Assembly (NCBI RefSeq): GCF_009755665.1
Contig: NZ_CP046622.1
Span: forward strand, 3,038,001 to 3,102,000
Length of the DNA stretch: 64,000 nt
Reading direction: 5' to 3'
Origin: Variovorax paradoxus
GTDB taxonomy: Bacteria > Pseudomonadota > Gammaproteobacteria > Burkholderiales > Burkholderiaceae_C
The notes under the pieces were generated by a model. That model searched no databases. It worked only from the letters and a program-made list of their open reading frames with translations, and was not told the origin of the DNA. Of the stretch, positions 46,697-55,275 are shown piece after piece. The first letter of the stretch is position 1, and each line of letters begins with the position of its first letter. The translations under genes were made by a program, and so were the position numbers.

Positions 46697-48508
46697 CTAT
46701 TGTTTCTGCGGCTTGGCCCACCAGGTTCCCATGACCCAGGCTTCGGCACCGGCATACGGCGGCATGGGCGCCTTGAACGCCAGCCGCCGGTCGTCGTAGG
46801 CGACCCGGTGCGAGGTCAGCGTCCATTGGGGAATCAGGTAGTGGCTGTGCATGACCACCCGGTCCAGTGCGCGGCACGCGGGCAGAAGCTCGGCCTTGCT
46901 GTCTGCTTCCACGATTTTCTTCAGCAGCGCGTCGACCGCGGGCGTGGACACGCCCATGTAGTTGCCCGAGCTCTCCGTCTTTGCGGCCTTGCTGCCGAAG
47001 ATTTCGAGAAGTTGCTGGCCCGGGTTGTTGGTGCCCGGAAAGTTGATCGTGGTGATGTCGAACTCGAACCGGTCGAGGCGCTCCTGGTAGAGCGCGAAGT
47101 CGACCGGCGCGAAGTTCAGCGAGATGCCGAGCTTTTCGAGGTTGCGCATCCATGGCGACACCGTGCGCACGCCGCCTTCCTTGCTGTCCAGGTATTCCAG
47201 CGTCATTGCCTCGCCCTTGGCGTTGCGCAGTGCGCCGTCCCGGTACTCCCAGCCGGCGGTTTTCAGCAGGTCGCGGGCGCGTCGAAGGTTGTTGCGCAGC
47301 GACTGGCCGGCGCCTTCCGTGGTGGGCGGGGCATACATCGGGCCGAAGCTCGCCTCGGGAATCTTGCCTCGCCACGGTTCGAGCAGCGCCCTCTCTTCCG
47401 CGGAGGGCAAGCCCTGGGCCTCGCAATCGGTGTTGCCGAACAGGTCCTTCACGCGTGGATAGCCGTTGTAGAACATCTGGCGGTTCATCCACTCATAGTC
47501 CAGCGCCAGGCCCAGCGCCTCCCGCACACGCGGATCGCTCAGCTTGTCGCGGCGGCTGTTCAGCACGAAGCTCTGGAACCCGGAAGGCTTCTTGTGCGGA
47601 AACTCCCGCTTGATGAGCTCACCGGAGTCGAAGCGCTTGCCCGTGACCCGGCGCGCCCAGTCGCCCGCCGAATAGAAGCTCATCATGTCGAATTCCCCGG
47701 CCTTCAACGCCTCCAAGCGGGCCGTGTTGTCCTTGTAGATCTTGATGGTGATGCGGTCGAAGTTCTGCGCGCCGCGGTTCACCGCCAGATTGCGCCCCCA
47801 GTAATTGGGATCGCGCACATAGGTGATGTCCTTGCCGAAGCGTACGGGTCCGATCTTGTAGGCCCCGCTGCCTATCGGGGTGTCCATCACCACCTGGTCG
47901 AAAGGCTTGGCCTTGCCGTTCTCCACGCCCCAAGCACGGCTGAAGACCGGCAGGCCGCCCACGATCAAAGGCAGCTCTCGGTTCGGCGTCTTGAAGCGGA
48001 AGCGGATGGTGCGGGCGTCAAGCACGTCGGCGCCCTCCACCTCCTGCAGCATGGTCTTGTATCCCGGCGAGGTGAACGGGCCGATCAGCGTGTCGTAGCT
48101 GTGCTTCACATCGGCGGCTTCCACGGGCATGCCGTTGTGAAAGCGGGCCTCCGGACGCAGCCGGAACGTGACGCTGCGACGGTCCGGCGCAACCGAGACG
48201 TCTTCGGCCAGCAGGCCGTAGCCCGAGGCGGTTTCGTCCATCGATCCGGTCAGCAGCGAGTCGAACAGCAGGCCATCCAGGTAGGCCGGCGGCGCACCCT
48301 TGATGGTGAAGGGGTTGTACTTGTCGAAAGTCGAATAGCGCTGGTTGCTCACGAGCCGGAGCTCGCCGCCCTTGGGTGCATCGGGGTTGACGTAGTCGAA
48401 CGACTGGAAGCCGGGCGCGTATTTCAGGTCATCCCAAAGTGCATATCCGTGCGCCCCCCATGCGGGAACCGCGCACAACGCCAATAACCAAGCCCAGGTA
48501 AACCGCAT
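46697..48508 (-). CDS. yejA: Periplasmic peptide-binding protein YejA
   Basis: This 603-residue solute-binding protein (SBP family 5) delivers peptides to YejBEF. The ATG at 48508 opens a signal peptide ([21 protein letters not shown]). Family motifs: [28 protein letters not shown] and the DPNYWGRNL strand. It is divergent from fabI with only 37 bases between the two starts, so promoters of both genes must overlap coding sequence or each other. Confidence 0.92.
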   Translation of the reverse strand: MRFTWAWLLALCAVPAWGAHGYALWDDLKYAPGFQSFDYVNPDAPKGGELRLVSNQRYSTFDKYNPFTIKGAPPAYLDGLLFDSLLTGSMDETASGYGLLAEDVSVAPDRRSVTFRLRPEARFHNGMPVEAADVKHSYDTLIGPFTSPGYKTMLQEVEGADVLDARTIRFRFKTPNRELPLIVGGLPVFSRAWGVENGKAKPFDQVVMDTPIGSGAYKIGPVRFGKDITYVRDPNYWGRNLAVNRGAQNFDRITIKIYKDNTARLEALKAGEFDMMSFYSAGDWARRVTGKRFDSGELIKREFPHKKPSGFQSFVLNSRRDKLSDPRVREALGLALDYEWMNRQMFYNGYPRVKDLFGNTDCEAQGLPSAEERALLEPWRGKIPEASFGPMYAPPTTEGAGQSLRNNLRRARDLLKTAGWEYRDGALRNAKGEAMTLEYLDSKEGGVRTVSPWMRNLEKLGISLNFAPVDFALYQERLDRFEFDITTINFPGTNNPGQQLLEIFGSKAAKTESSGNYMGVSTPAVDALLKKIVEADSKAELLPACRALDRVVMHSHYLIPQWTLTSHRVAYDDRRLAFKAPMPPYAGAEAWVMGTWWAKPQKQ

Positions 48509-48545
48509 GCGAGAATTCTGCCCAAGATTTTCACGAGGCAACTTC

Positions 48546-49328
48546 ATGGGCTTTCTTTCCGGCAAAAAACTGTTGATCACCGGCGTGTTGAGCAATCGCT
48601 CCATTGCCTACGGCATCGCCAAGGCCTGCCACGAACAAGGCGCCGAGCTCGCCTTCAGCTATGTCGGCGAACGGTTCAAGGACCGTATCACCGAATTCGC
48701 CGCCGATTTCGACTCCAAGCTGATTTTCGACTGCGACGTGGGCGACGACGCGCAGATCGACAAGCTTTTTGCCGATCTGGCGCAGACCTGGCCCAAGTTC
48801 GACGGTTTCGTTCACAGCATCGGCTTCGCACCGCGTGAGGCCATCGCAGGCGACTTTCTCGAGGGGCTCTCGCGCGAGGGCTTCAAGATTGCACACGACA
48901 TCAGCGCCTACAGCTTTCCGGCGATGGCCAAGGCGGCCCTGCCCTACCTGAACGACAAGTCGGCGCTCCTGACGTTGACCTACCTGGGTGCCGAGCGCGC
49001 GCTGCCCAACTACAACACCATGGGCCTGGCCAAGGCCTCGCTCGAAGCTTCGGTGCGCTACACCGCGGCCTCGCTCGGCCCCAAGGGCATGCGGGTCAAC
49101 GGCATCAGCGCCGGCCCGATCAAGACGCTGGCGGCCAGCGGTATCAAGGGCTTCGGCAAGATGCTGTCCGCCGTGGCAGACGCCTCTCCGATCCGCCGCA
49201 ACGTGACGATCGAAGAAGTCGGCAACGTGGCCGCCTTTCTGCTGAGCGACCTGGCCAGCGGCGTCACGGCCGAAATCACCTACGTGGATGGCGGCTTCAG
49301 CAACGTCGTGGCGGGAATGGCCGAATAA
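48546..49328 (+). CDS. fabI: Enoyl-[acyl-carrier-protein] reductase (NADH) FabI
   Basis: This 260-residue short-chain reductase completes each cycle of type II fatty-acid elongation and is the triclosan target. It has the [15 protein letters not shown] nucleotide-binding start, Tyr and Lys of the FabI Y-x6-K site in [16 protein letters not shown], and the C-terminal [14 protein letters not shown] precedes the ATG by 7-9 bases. Length matches E. coli FabI (262). Confidence 0.96.
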   Translation: MGFLSGKKLLITGVLSNRSIAYGIAKACHEQGAELAFSYVGERFKDRITEFAADFDSKLIFDCDVGDDAQIDKLFADLAQTWPKFDGFVHSIGFAPREAIAGDFLEGLSREGFKIAHDISAYSFPAMAKAALPYLNDKSALLTLTYLGAERALPNYNTMGLAKASLEASVRYTAASLGPKGMRVNGISAGPIKTLAASGIKGFGKMLSAVADASPIRRNVTIEEVGNVAAFLLSDLASGVTAEITYVDGGFSNVVAGMAE

Positions 49329-49350
49329 GCGACTGATTGGCTGCCGCTTC

Positions 49351-50202
49351 TTGCTGAATCGACGCTTCTTCCTGCTCACCGGCCTTGGCGCGCTGGCGGC
49401 CGGTGCGGCCGCGGCGCGCGGTGCCGCTCCGGGGCTGATGCTCGCCGAGGTCTATCGCCCCGGGATGTCGTTGGCCGACTACTGGGTCAGCGAAAAGTAC
49501 GACGGGGTGCGCGGCTACTGGGACGGCAAGCGGCTCTGGACGCGCGGCGGCGAGCCGGTGGTGGCGCCTGCCTGGTTTACAGCGCCGCTGCCAAAGCAGC
49601 CGCTCGACGGCGAGTTGTGGGCCGGCCGGGGCCAGTTTGCACACGCCGTTTCCACGGTGCGCAGCCAAACGCCCAACGACAGCGCCTGGCACAGCATGCG
49701 CTTCATGGTGTTCGACCTGCCGAGCCAGGGCGGCGATTTCACGGCGCGGCTCGCGGCCTTGCGAAAGCTGCTGCCGATCACCGACGCCCCTTGGGTCGTG
49801 CCCGTGCCGCAAGAGCGGGCCACCACGCATGCGGACCTGCAGGCGCTGCTCGACAAGACGGTGAAGATGGGCGGCGAAGGCCTCATGCTGCACCGGGGCG
49901 GATCGCTCTATCGCGCGGAACGCAACAACGACCTGCTCAAGCTAAAGCCTCATGAAGACGCCGATGCCCGCGTGGTGGGCCATGCGCCGGGCAAAGGCAG
50001 GCACAGTGGGCGCCTGGGTGCACTGCTGGTCGAAACGCCCGAGGGCAAGCGCTTCAAGCTCGGCACTGGCCTGACCGACGCCGAGCGCGACAATCCGCCC
50101 GCAGTCGGCAGTTGGGTCACCTACCGCTTCAATGGCATGAACGCCAGCGGCCTGCCGAGATTTGCACGCTTCATGCGGGTACGGATCGACCTGCCCTCTT
50201 GA
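49351..50202 (+). CDS. ATP-dependent DNA ligase, LigE type, exported
   Basis: This protein of about 283 residues is a minimal ATP-dependent DNA ligase: adenylation motif with nucleophilic Lys in SEKYDGVRGYWDG, motif III-like FMVFDLP, motif IV GGEGLMLHR, motif V LKLKP, and a compact C-terminal OB fold. An N-terminal signal-like segment (LNRRFFLLTGLGALAAGAAAARGA) marks it as LigE, the group predicted to act in the periplasm, possibly on incoming DNA. The start is uncertain: TTG at 49351 opens directly at the signal; an ATG at 49288 would overlap fabI by 41 bases and add 21 residues. Confidence 0.85.
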   Translation: MLNRRFFLLTGLGALAAGAAAARGAAPGLMLAEVYRPGMSLADYWVSEKYDGVRGYWDGKRLWTRGGEPVVAPAWFTAPLPKQPLDGELWAGRGQFAHAVSTVRSQTPNDSAWHSMRFMVFDLPSQGGDFTARLAALRKLLPITDAPWVVPVPQERATTHADLQALLDKTVKMGGEGLMLHRGGSLYRAERNNDLLKLKPHEDADARVVGHAPGKGRHSGRLGALLVETPEGKRFKLGTGLTDAERDNPPAVGSWVTYRFNGMNASGLPRFARFMRVRIDLPS

Positions 50203-50242
50203 ACGCAGCGCGCTGAGCGCGCCGCGTGCTTCCTTCGTTTTC

Positions 50243-52546
50243 TTATTTCTTCGGCGCGGCCACGCAGTCCGCGTAGTAGCGCTTCTTGCCGGTCTCGTCG
50301 ATGCGCGCCACCAGGCCGTGGATATCGGTCTCGAAGCCCGGGCACTGAAGGTTGAACTCGCGCGAGAACTTGAGGTAGTCAACGATCTTCTTGTTGAACA
50401 CTTCGCCCGGAATGAGCAGCGGAATGCCCGGTGGGTACGGCGTGATCAGGCTGGTGGTGATGCGGCCTTCGAGCTCGTCGATTTCCACGCGCTCGGTCTT
50501 GCGGTGCGCAATGTGGGCGAAGGCGTCGCTGGGCTTCATGGCCGGCGTCAGGTCGCTCAGGTACATCTCGGTCGTGAGGCGCGCCACGTCGTAGCGCGCG
50601 TACAGCTGGTGGATGTGCTGGCACAGGTCGCGCAGGCCCAGGCGCTCGTAGCCGGGGTGCTGCTGGCAGAACTCGGGCAGGATGCGCCACATCGGCTGGT
50701 TGCGCGCGTAGTCGTCCTTGAACTGCTGCAGCGCCGTGAGCAGCGTGTTCCAGCGCCCCTTGGTAATGCCGATGGTGAACATGATGAAGAAGCTGTAGAG
50801 CCCGGTCTTCTCCACGATCACGCCGTGCTCGGCGAGGAACTTGGTCACGACGCTCGCTGGGATGCCGGTCTCGGCAAAGTTGCCCTCGAGGTCCAGGCCG
50901 GGGGTCACGATGGTCGACTTGATCGGGTCGAGCATGTTGAAGCCGTCGGCCAGTTCGCCAAAGCCGTGCCAGTTGCGCGGCGACTTCTTGCTCTTGCTCG
51001 GCTTGCCGTTCTTCTCGCCCGTCATGATCCAGTCTTCGGCGCGGCCGATGCCTTCGTCGACGAGCTTTTCGGGCCCCCAGACCTTGAACCACCATTCGTC
51101 CTTGCCGAACTCCTCCTCCACCTTGCGCATGGCGCGGCGGAAGTCGAGCGCCTCGAGAATGCTCTCTTCCACCAGCGCCGTGCCGCCGGGCGGCTCCATC
51201 ATGGCGGCGGCCACGTCGCAGCTCGCGATAATCGCGTACTGCGGGCTGGTCGACGAATGCATCAGGTAGGCCTCGTTGAACAGGTCGCGGTCGAGCGCGC
51301 GGTTCTGCGAGTCTTGCACCAGCACATGGCTGGCCTGGCTGATGCCCGCCAGCAGCTTGTGCGTCGATTGCGTGGCAAACACCAGCGATTCCTTCGGGCG
51401 CACGCGGCGCTTGCCCATGGCGTGGTAGGCGCCATAGAACGGGTGGAAAGCCGCATGCGGCAGCCACGCCTCGTCGAAGTGCAGTGTGTCGACGTAGCCG
51501 TCGAGCATGCCCTTGATGGTCTCGGTGTTGTAGATCACGCCGTCGTAGGTCGACTGTGTGAGCGTCATCACGCGCGGCTTGACCTTGTTCGCGTCCACGT
51601 CGGCCAGCAGCGGATTGGCCTTGATCTTGGCCTTGATCGCGCTCTGCTCGAACTCGCTCTTCGGAATGGGGCCGATGATGCCGAAGTGGTTGCGCGTGGG
51701 CTTCATGAAGACCGGAATCGCGCCGGTCATGATGATCGCGTGCAAGATCGACTTGTGGCAGTTGCGGTCGACCACCACCACGTCGTCGGGCGCCACCGTG
51801 TGGTGCCACACCATCTTGTTGCTGGTGCTGGTGCCATTGGTCACGAAGAAGCAATGGTCGGCATTGAAGATGCGCGCCGCATTGCGCTCGCTGGCCGCCA
51901 CCGGGCCGGTGTGGTCGAGCAGCTGGCCGAGTTCTTCCACCGCGTTGCAGACGTCGGCGCGCAGCATGTTCTCGCCGAAGAACTGGTGAAACATCTGGCC
52001 CACCGGGCTCTTCAGGAACGCCACGCCGCCCGAGTGGCCCGGACAGTGCCAGGAGTACGAGCCGTCTTCCGCGTAGTCGATCAGCGCCTTGAAGAACGGC
52101 GGCTGCACGCCTTCGAGATAGCTCTTGGCCTCGCGGATGATGTGGCGCGCCACAAACTCCGGCGTGTCCTCGAACATGTGGATGAAGCCGTGCAGCTCGC
52201 GCAAGATGTCGTTCGGAATATGGCGCGAAGTCTTGGTTTCGCCGTAAATATAGATCGGCACATCGGCGTTCTTGCGGCGCACCTCGCCAATGAAGTTCCG
52301 CAGGCTGAGCACGGCGGGGTCCAGGTCGGGACCCACGGTGAATTCCTCGTCGTCGATCGACAGGATGAACGCGCTGGCACGGCTTTGCTGCTGGGCGAAC
52401 TGGCTCAGGTCACCGTAGCTCGTGACGCCCAGCACCTCGAAGCCCTCGCTTTCGAAGGCCTGCGCAAGCGCGCGAATACCGAGGCCCGAGGTGTTTTCGG
52501 AGCGGAAGTCCTCGTCGATGATGACGATGGGGAAGCGAAATTTCAT
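50243..52546 (-). CDS. Biodegradative basic amino-acid decarboxylase (arginine/lysine/ornithine type)
   Basis: This 767-residue PLP enzyme of fold type I, group III, has an N-terminal wing/receiver-like domain (MKFRFPIVIIDEDFRSENT), the PLP domain with the Lys Schiff-base motif TQSTHKLLAG, SYSWHCPGHSGGVAFLKSP, and a large C-terminal domain. Related enzymes AdiA, CadA and SpeF consume a proton per reaction and help acid resistance or make polyamines. The exact amino acid cannot be told. It is divergent from nfeD. GGAGC precedes the ATG. Confidence 0.93.
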   Translation of the reverse strand: MKFRFPIVIIDEDFRSENTSGLGIRALAQAFESEGFEVLGVTSYGDLSQFAQQQSRASAFILSIDDEEFTVGPDLDPAVLSLRNFIGEVRRKNADVPIYIYGETKTSRHIPNDILRELHGFIHMFEDTPEFVARHIIREAKSYLEGVQPPFFKALIDYAEDGSYSWHCPGHSGGVAFLKSPVGQMFHQFFGENMLRADVCNAVEELGQLLDHTGPVAASERNAARIFNADHCFFVTNGTSTSNKMVWHHTVAPDDVVVVDRNCHKSILHAIIMTGAIPVFMKPTRNHFGIIGPIPKSEFEQSAIKAKIKANPLLADVDANKVKPRVMTLTQSTYDGVIYNTETIKGMLDGYVDTLHFDEAWLPHAAFHPFYGAYHAMGKRRVRPKESLVFATQSTHKLLAGISQASHVLVQDSQNRALDRDLFNEAYLMHSSTSPQYAIIASCDVAAAMMEPPGGTALVEESILEALDFRRAMRKVEEEFGKDEWWFKVWGPEKLVDEGIGRAEDWIMTGEKNGKPSKSKKSPRNWHGFGELADGFNMLDPIKSTIVTPGLDLEGNFAETGIPASVVTKFLAEHGVIVEKTGLYSFFIMFTIGITKGRWNTLLTALQQFKDDYARNQPMWRILPEFCQQHPGYERLGLRDLCQHIHQLYARYDVARLTTEMYLSDLTPAMKPSDAFAHIAHRKTERVEIDELEGRITTSLITPYPPGIPLLIPGEVFNKKIVDYLKFSREFNLQCPGFETDIHGLVARIDETGKKRYYADCVAAPKK

Positions 52547-52654
52547 GAGCAGGGCTCCGGACAGGCAATGAGGCGCGAAGTGTACGGAATTCGGATGAAG
52601 GATTGCGTGAGCTTTTGACTCAGAATGTCGAGCGTCCATCAAAGAGGAGAAGAC

Positions 52655-53080
52655 ATGGCGAATTCCACCATCTGGTGGCTGATAGCGGGAGCCGCGATCG
52701 TGCTCGAATTGCTCTCGGGTACGGTCTACCTGTTGCTGCTGGCCACCGGCTTTGCAGCCGCAGCCATTGCCGCGCACCTGGGCCTGGGCATGGTCACGCA
52801 GCTGGTCGTGGCGGCCGTGGTCGGCGTGGGTGCAGTGCTGGTCTGGTATGCCGTGCAGCGCAGGCGGCCGGCCGCACCGCCCACCGAGGCGAATCGCGAC
52901 GTCAACATGGACATCGGCGAAATCATCCACGTGGAGGCATGGACCCCCGAAGGCACCGCCACCGTGCGCTATCGTGGCGCCCAGTGGACCGTGGTGCAGC
53001 GCGCAGGCCGCGTCCCGTCGGCCGGAGAGCACCGCGTGGTCGAAGTCATCGGCAGCCGCCTCGTGGTCGAAAAGACCTAA
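52655..53080 (+). CDS. NfeD-family membrane protein
   Basis: This 141-residue protein has two to three N-terminal spans (about 5-75) and a soluble OB-fold domain (IGEIIHVEAWTPEGTATVRYRGAQWTV). NfeD proteins pair with SPFH/stomatin proteins in membrane microdomains; the partner follows after 26 bases. GAGGAG lies 5-9 bases before the ATG at 52655. A TTGACT at 52615 could be part of its promoter, but no good -10 follows. Confidence 0.9.
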   Translation: MANSTIWWLIAGAAIVLELLSGTVYLLLLATGFAAAAIAAHLGLGMVTQLVVAAVVGVGAVLVWYAVQRRRPAAPPTEANRDVNMDIGEIIHVEAWTPEGTATVRYRGAQWTVVQRAGRVPSAGEHRVVEVIGSRLVVEKT

Positions 53081-53106
53081 ACACAGAATTCAAGAGGAGA
53101 AACATC

Positions 53107-54036
53107 ATGGAATTTTCGGTTCCCATCATCATCCTGGTCATTGCGATCATCTTCATCAGCCAGTCGGTCAAGTTCGTGCCGCAGCAGAACGCATGGGTGC
53201 GCGAGCGCCTGGGCAAGTACCACGGCACCATGACGCCCGGCCCCAACTTCCTGATTCCGTTCATCGACCGGGTCGCCTACAAGCACAGCCTGAAGGAAAT
53301 TCCGCTCGACGTGCCCAGCCAGATCTGCATCACGCGGGACAACACCCAGCTGCAGGTCGACGGCATCCTGTACTTCCAGGTGACCGACCCGATGCGCGCG
53401 AGCTACGGCTCGTCCAACTACATCGTGGCCGTGACGCAGCTGGCGCAAACGTCGCTGCGCAGCGTGATCGGCAAGCTCGAGCTCGACAAGACCTTCGAGG
53501 AGCGCGACGTCATCAATGCGCAAGTGGTTGCCGCCATCGACGAGGCGGCGCTCAACTGGGGCGTGAAGGTGCTGCGCTACGAAATCAAGGATCTGACCCC
53601 GCCCAAGGAAATTCTGCTGGCCATGCAGGCGCAGATCACCGCCGAGCGCGGCAAGCGCGCCCTCATCGCGGCCTCCGAAGGTCGCCGCCAGGAGCAGATC
53701 AACATCGCCACCGGCGAACGCGAGGCTTTCATTGCCCGTTCCGAAGGCGAGAAGCAGGCCCAGATCAACAATGCCCAGGGTGAGGCGGCCGCCATCACCG
53801 CCGTGGCCACCGCCACCGCCGACGCCATCGAGCGCGTAGCAGCGGCCATTCGCCAGCCGGGTGGTGAACAAGCCGTGCAGCTCAAGGTGGCCGAGCGCGC
53901 CGTCGATGCCTACGGCAAGGTGGCGGCCGATTCCAAGACCACGCTGATCGTGCCGAGCAACATGAGCGAAACGGCAGCACTCATCGCCTCGGCCATGCGC
54001 ATGGTCCAGGCCGGCAAACCGCAAAATCCGGCCTGA
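53107..54036 (+). CDS. SPFH/stomatin-family membrane protein (QmcA-like)
   Basis: This 309-residue protein has an N-terminal span (residues 4-20), an SPFH domain (KFVPQQNAWVRERLGKYHGTMTPG ... LEIKDLTPPKEI-like segment) and a coiled-coil region with repeated Gln, Ala and Glu (about 180-240). It should oligomerise in the inner membrane with the NfeD partner and is linked to protease control in relatives. The -10 element of the following tRNA lies just after its stop. Confidence 0.92.
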   Translation: MEFSVPIIILVIAIIFISQSVKFVPQQNAWVRERLGKYHGTMTPGPNFLIPFIDRVAYKHSLKEIPLDVPSQICITRDNTQLQVDGILYFQVTDPMRASYGSSNYIVAVTQLAQTSLRSVIGKLELDKTFEERDVINAQVVAAIDEAALNWGVKVLRYEIKDLTPPKEILLAMQAQITAERGKRALIAASEGRRQEQINIATGEREAFIARSEGEKQAQINNAQGEAAAITAVATATADAIERVAAAIRQPGGEQAVQLKVAERAVDAYGKVAADSKTTLIVPSNMSETAALIASAMRMVQAGKPQNPA

Positions 54037-54044
54037 GCGACTGC

Positions 54045-54050
54045 TACAAT
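54045..54050 (+). promoter_or_regulatory. Candidate -10 box of tRNA-Ser
   Basis: TACAAT lies 10 bases before the tRNA, just past the stop of the SPFH gene. A matching -35 is weak; readthrough from the nfeD unit would also supply the tRNA. Confidence 0.5.
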
Positions 54051-54060
54051 CGTGGGCTCA

Positions 54061-54151
54061 GGAGCGGTGGATGAGCGGTTTAAGTCGCACGCCTGGAAAG
54101 CGTGTGAGGGTTAATAGCCCTCCGCGGGTTCGAATCCCGCCTGCTCCGCCA
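54061..54151 (+). tRNA. tRNA-Ser(GGA)
   Basis: A complete class II tRNA can be folded by eye. The acceptor stem GGAGCGG pairs with CTGCTCC with one G-U pair. The anticodon stem CACGC/GCGTG holds the loop CTGGAAA with anticodon GGA at 54095-54097, reading UCC and UCU. A long variable arm (GAGGGTTAATAGCCCTC) and the T-loop GTTCGAATC follow, and CCA is encoded at 54149-54151. The discriminator base is G, as in serine tRNAs. Confidence 0.96.
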
Positions 54152-54198
54152 GAGATTGATTGTTCGTAACCGTTCACGAACATGCAGCAAGAGAAGAA

Positions 54199-54233
54199 AG
54201 CCCGAGTTGCCCCAAGGCACCTTGGGCTTTTTT
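54199..54233 (+). terminator. Intrinsic terminator downstream of tRNA-Ser
   Basis: The hairpin CCCAAG-GCAC-CTTGGG, with a competing longer pairing that begins at AGCCC, is followed by six T. It is 48 bases past the tRNA end and closes the tRNA transcript. Confidence 0.85.
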
Positions 54234-54336
54234 GTGGGCGCCGTTGTACTCCAGCAACGCGCCTGGCGCCGCCAACCGAGGTCGTCTGGCGGTACCATCC
54301 AAAGGTCTTACTTTTCACGCCTGCAAAGGAGCCCGG

Positions 54337-54693
54337 ATGGCCGGACAGCAACAAAACTCATCGCGTGGCGACACGTCACTCGAACAGACATTGGAGAAGA
54401 CCGAAGCGGTTGCCGCCGATGTGCAGCGGGCATCGGACAACCTCGCGGTCGTGAATACAGTTCTCGAGCAGGGGCTGCCCGAAGAGGTACAGGTTGGCGA
54501 CGTGGCCCAGGCGATCGAGCACACCAGCCAGCTGGAAGAAAAGCTGGCCAAGTCGGCGGAAACGCTGGCCGAGGTCAACGCCGCCTTGAGCGAAGAAATC
54601 GAAAAGCGGCTCGAAGCCACTGCCGAGCGCGACGAAAGCCAGGCACGGGCAGAAGAACTCAAGGCAAGAATCCGGACCGGCGCTGCGGACTGA
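54337..54693 (+). CDS. Small coiled-coil protein, hypothetical
   Basis: This 118-residue, strongly acidic protein is almost entirely helical, rich in Glu, Ala and Leu, with heptad-like spacing from about residue 65 to 110 (LEEKLAKSAETLAEVNAALSEE and onwards). The segment LEQGLPEEVQVGDVAQAIEHTSQLEEKLA suggests a hairpin of two helices. AAGGAG precedes the ATG at 54337 by about 6 bases. It has no signal or membrane span. A GC-rich hairpin (54701-54720) lies just after it, and a lone receiver gene follows. Confidence 0.7.
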   Translation: MAGQQQNSSRGDTSLEQTLEKTEAVAADVQRASDNLAVVNTVLEQGLPEEVQVGDVAQAIEHTSQLEEKLAKSAETLAEVNAALSEEIEKRLEATAERDESQARAEELKARIRTGAAD

Positions 54694-54700
54694 CGGTCTT

Positions 54701-54720
54701 TTCGGCCGGCCCCGGCCGAA
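54701..54720. other. GC-rich perfect inverted repeat
   Basis: Arms TTCGGCC and GGCCGAA enclose a GC-rich centre just after the coiled-coil gene. With no T-run behind it, it may be a weak terminator or processing hairpin between this gene and the receiver gene. Confidence 0.4.
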
Positions 54721-54801
54721 TGGATTGCGCCTTATCCCTTCTCCTACGCTGCGAACTCATCCGGCACGCTACGCTATTGGTTCTCAAAGCGAAACCACGG
54801 C

Positions 54802-55194
54802 ATGGCCCTCATCACGTTCCTCGTCGAGGACAACAAGACCATCAGAGACAACCTGGTTCCGGCCCTCGAGGACCTGGTCAATGGACAGGTCGTCGGGTTT
54901 GCTGAAACCGAGTCGGCCGCGCTCGCCTGGCTTGCCGCCCATCCCCACGACTGGCAGCTTCTCATCATCGACCTGTTCCTGAAGGAAGGCTCCGGCCTTG
55001 GCGTGCTCTCGGGCTGCAAAACACGCGGACCCGGGCAACGCGTGGTGGTGCTGAGCAACTACGTCACGGCCGACATCCGCGCTCGCTGCGAGGCACTGGG
55101 CGCCGATGCGGTCTTCGACAAATCGCGCGATCTCGACGCCTTCATCGAGTACTGCAACACCGACCGGCCCTCGGGCCACGCCGCCCTCACCTGA
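54802..55194 (+). CDS. Single-domain response regulator
   Basis: This 130-residue receiver protein has the acid pair Glu9/Asp10, phospho-acceptor Asp57 in LLIIDLFLKEGSG, a Ser in VVVLSNY at the Thr position, and Lys107 in VFDKSRDLDAF. There is no output domain, so it should act by protein contact like CheY or Spo0F. No kinase is nearby. A bidirectional terminator follows. The adjacent coiled-coil protein is a possible but unproven partner. Confidence 0.9.
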   Translation: MALITFLVEDNKTIRDNLVPALEDLVNGQVVGFAETESAALAWLAAHPHDWQLLIIDLFLKEGSGLGVLSGCKTRGPGQRVVVLSNYVTADIRARCEALGADAVFDKSRDLDAFIEYCNTDRPSGHAALT

Positions 55195-55214
55195 CCACCG
55201 GCGGCAGGCGCAAT

Positions 55215-55246
55215 GAAAAAAGGGCCCGAAGGCCCTTTTCTTTTTT
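55215..55246. terminator. Bidirectional intrinsic terminator
   Basis: The stem AAGGGCC/GGCCCTT with loop CGAA is bracketed by A-rich and T-rich runs; it serves the receiver gene (plus) and the amino-acid binding protein gene (minus). Confidence 0.9.
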
Positions 55247-55275
55247 GCGCATTGCAGCGCTTTGCGGCGAGCCGA

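Noticed and set aside
54160..54336. Upstream extension of the coiled-coil gene to an ATG at 54160
   Set aside because: It would read through the tRNA terminator hairpin with non-coding-like sequence; a good ribosome-binding site precedes the ATG at 54337.
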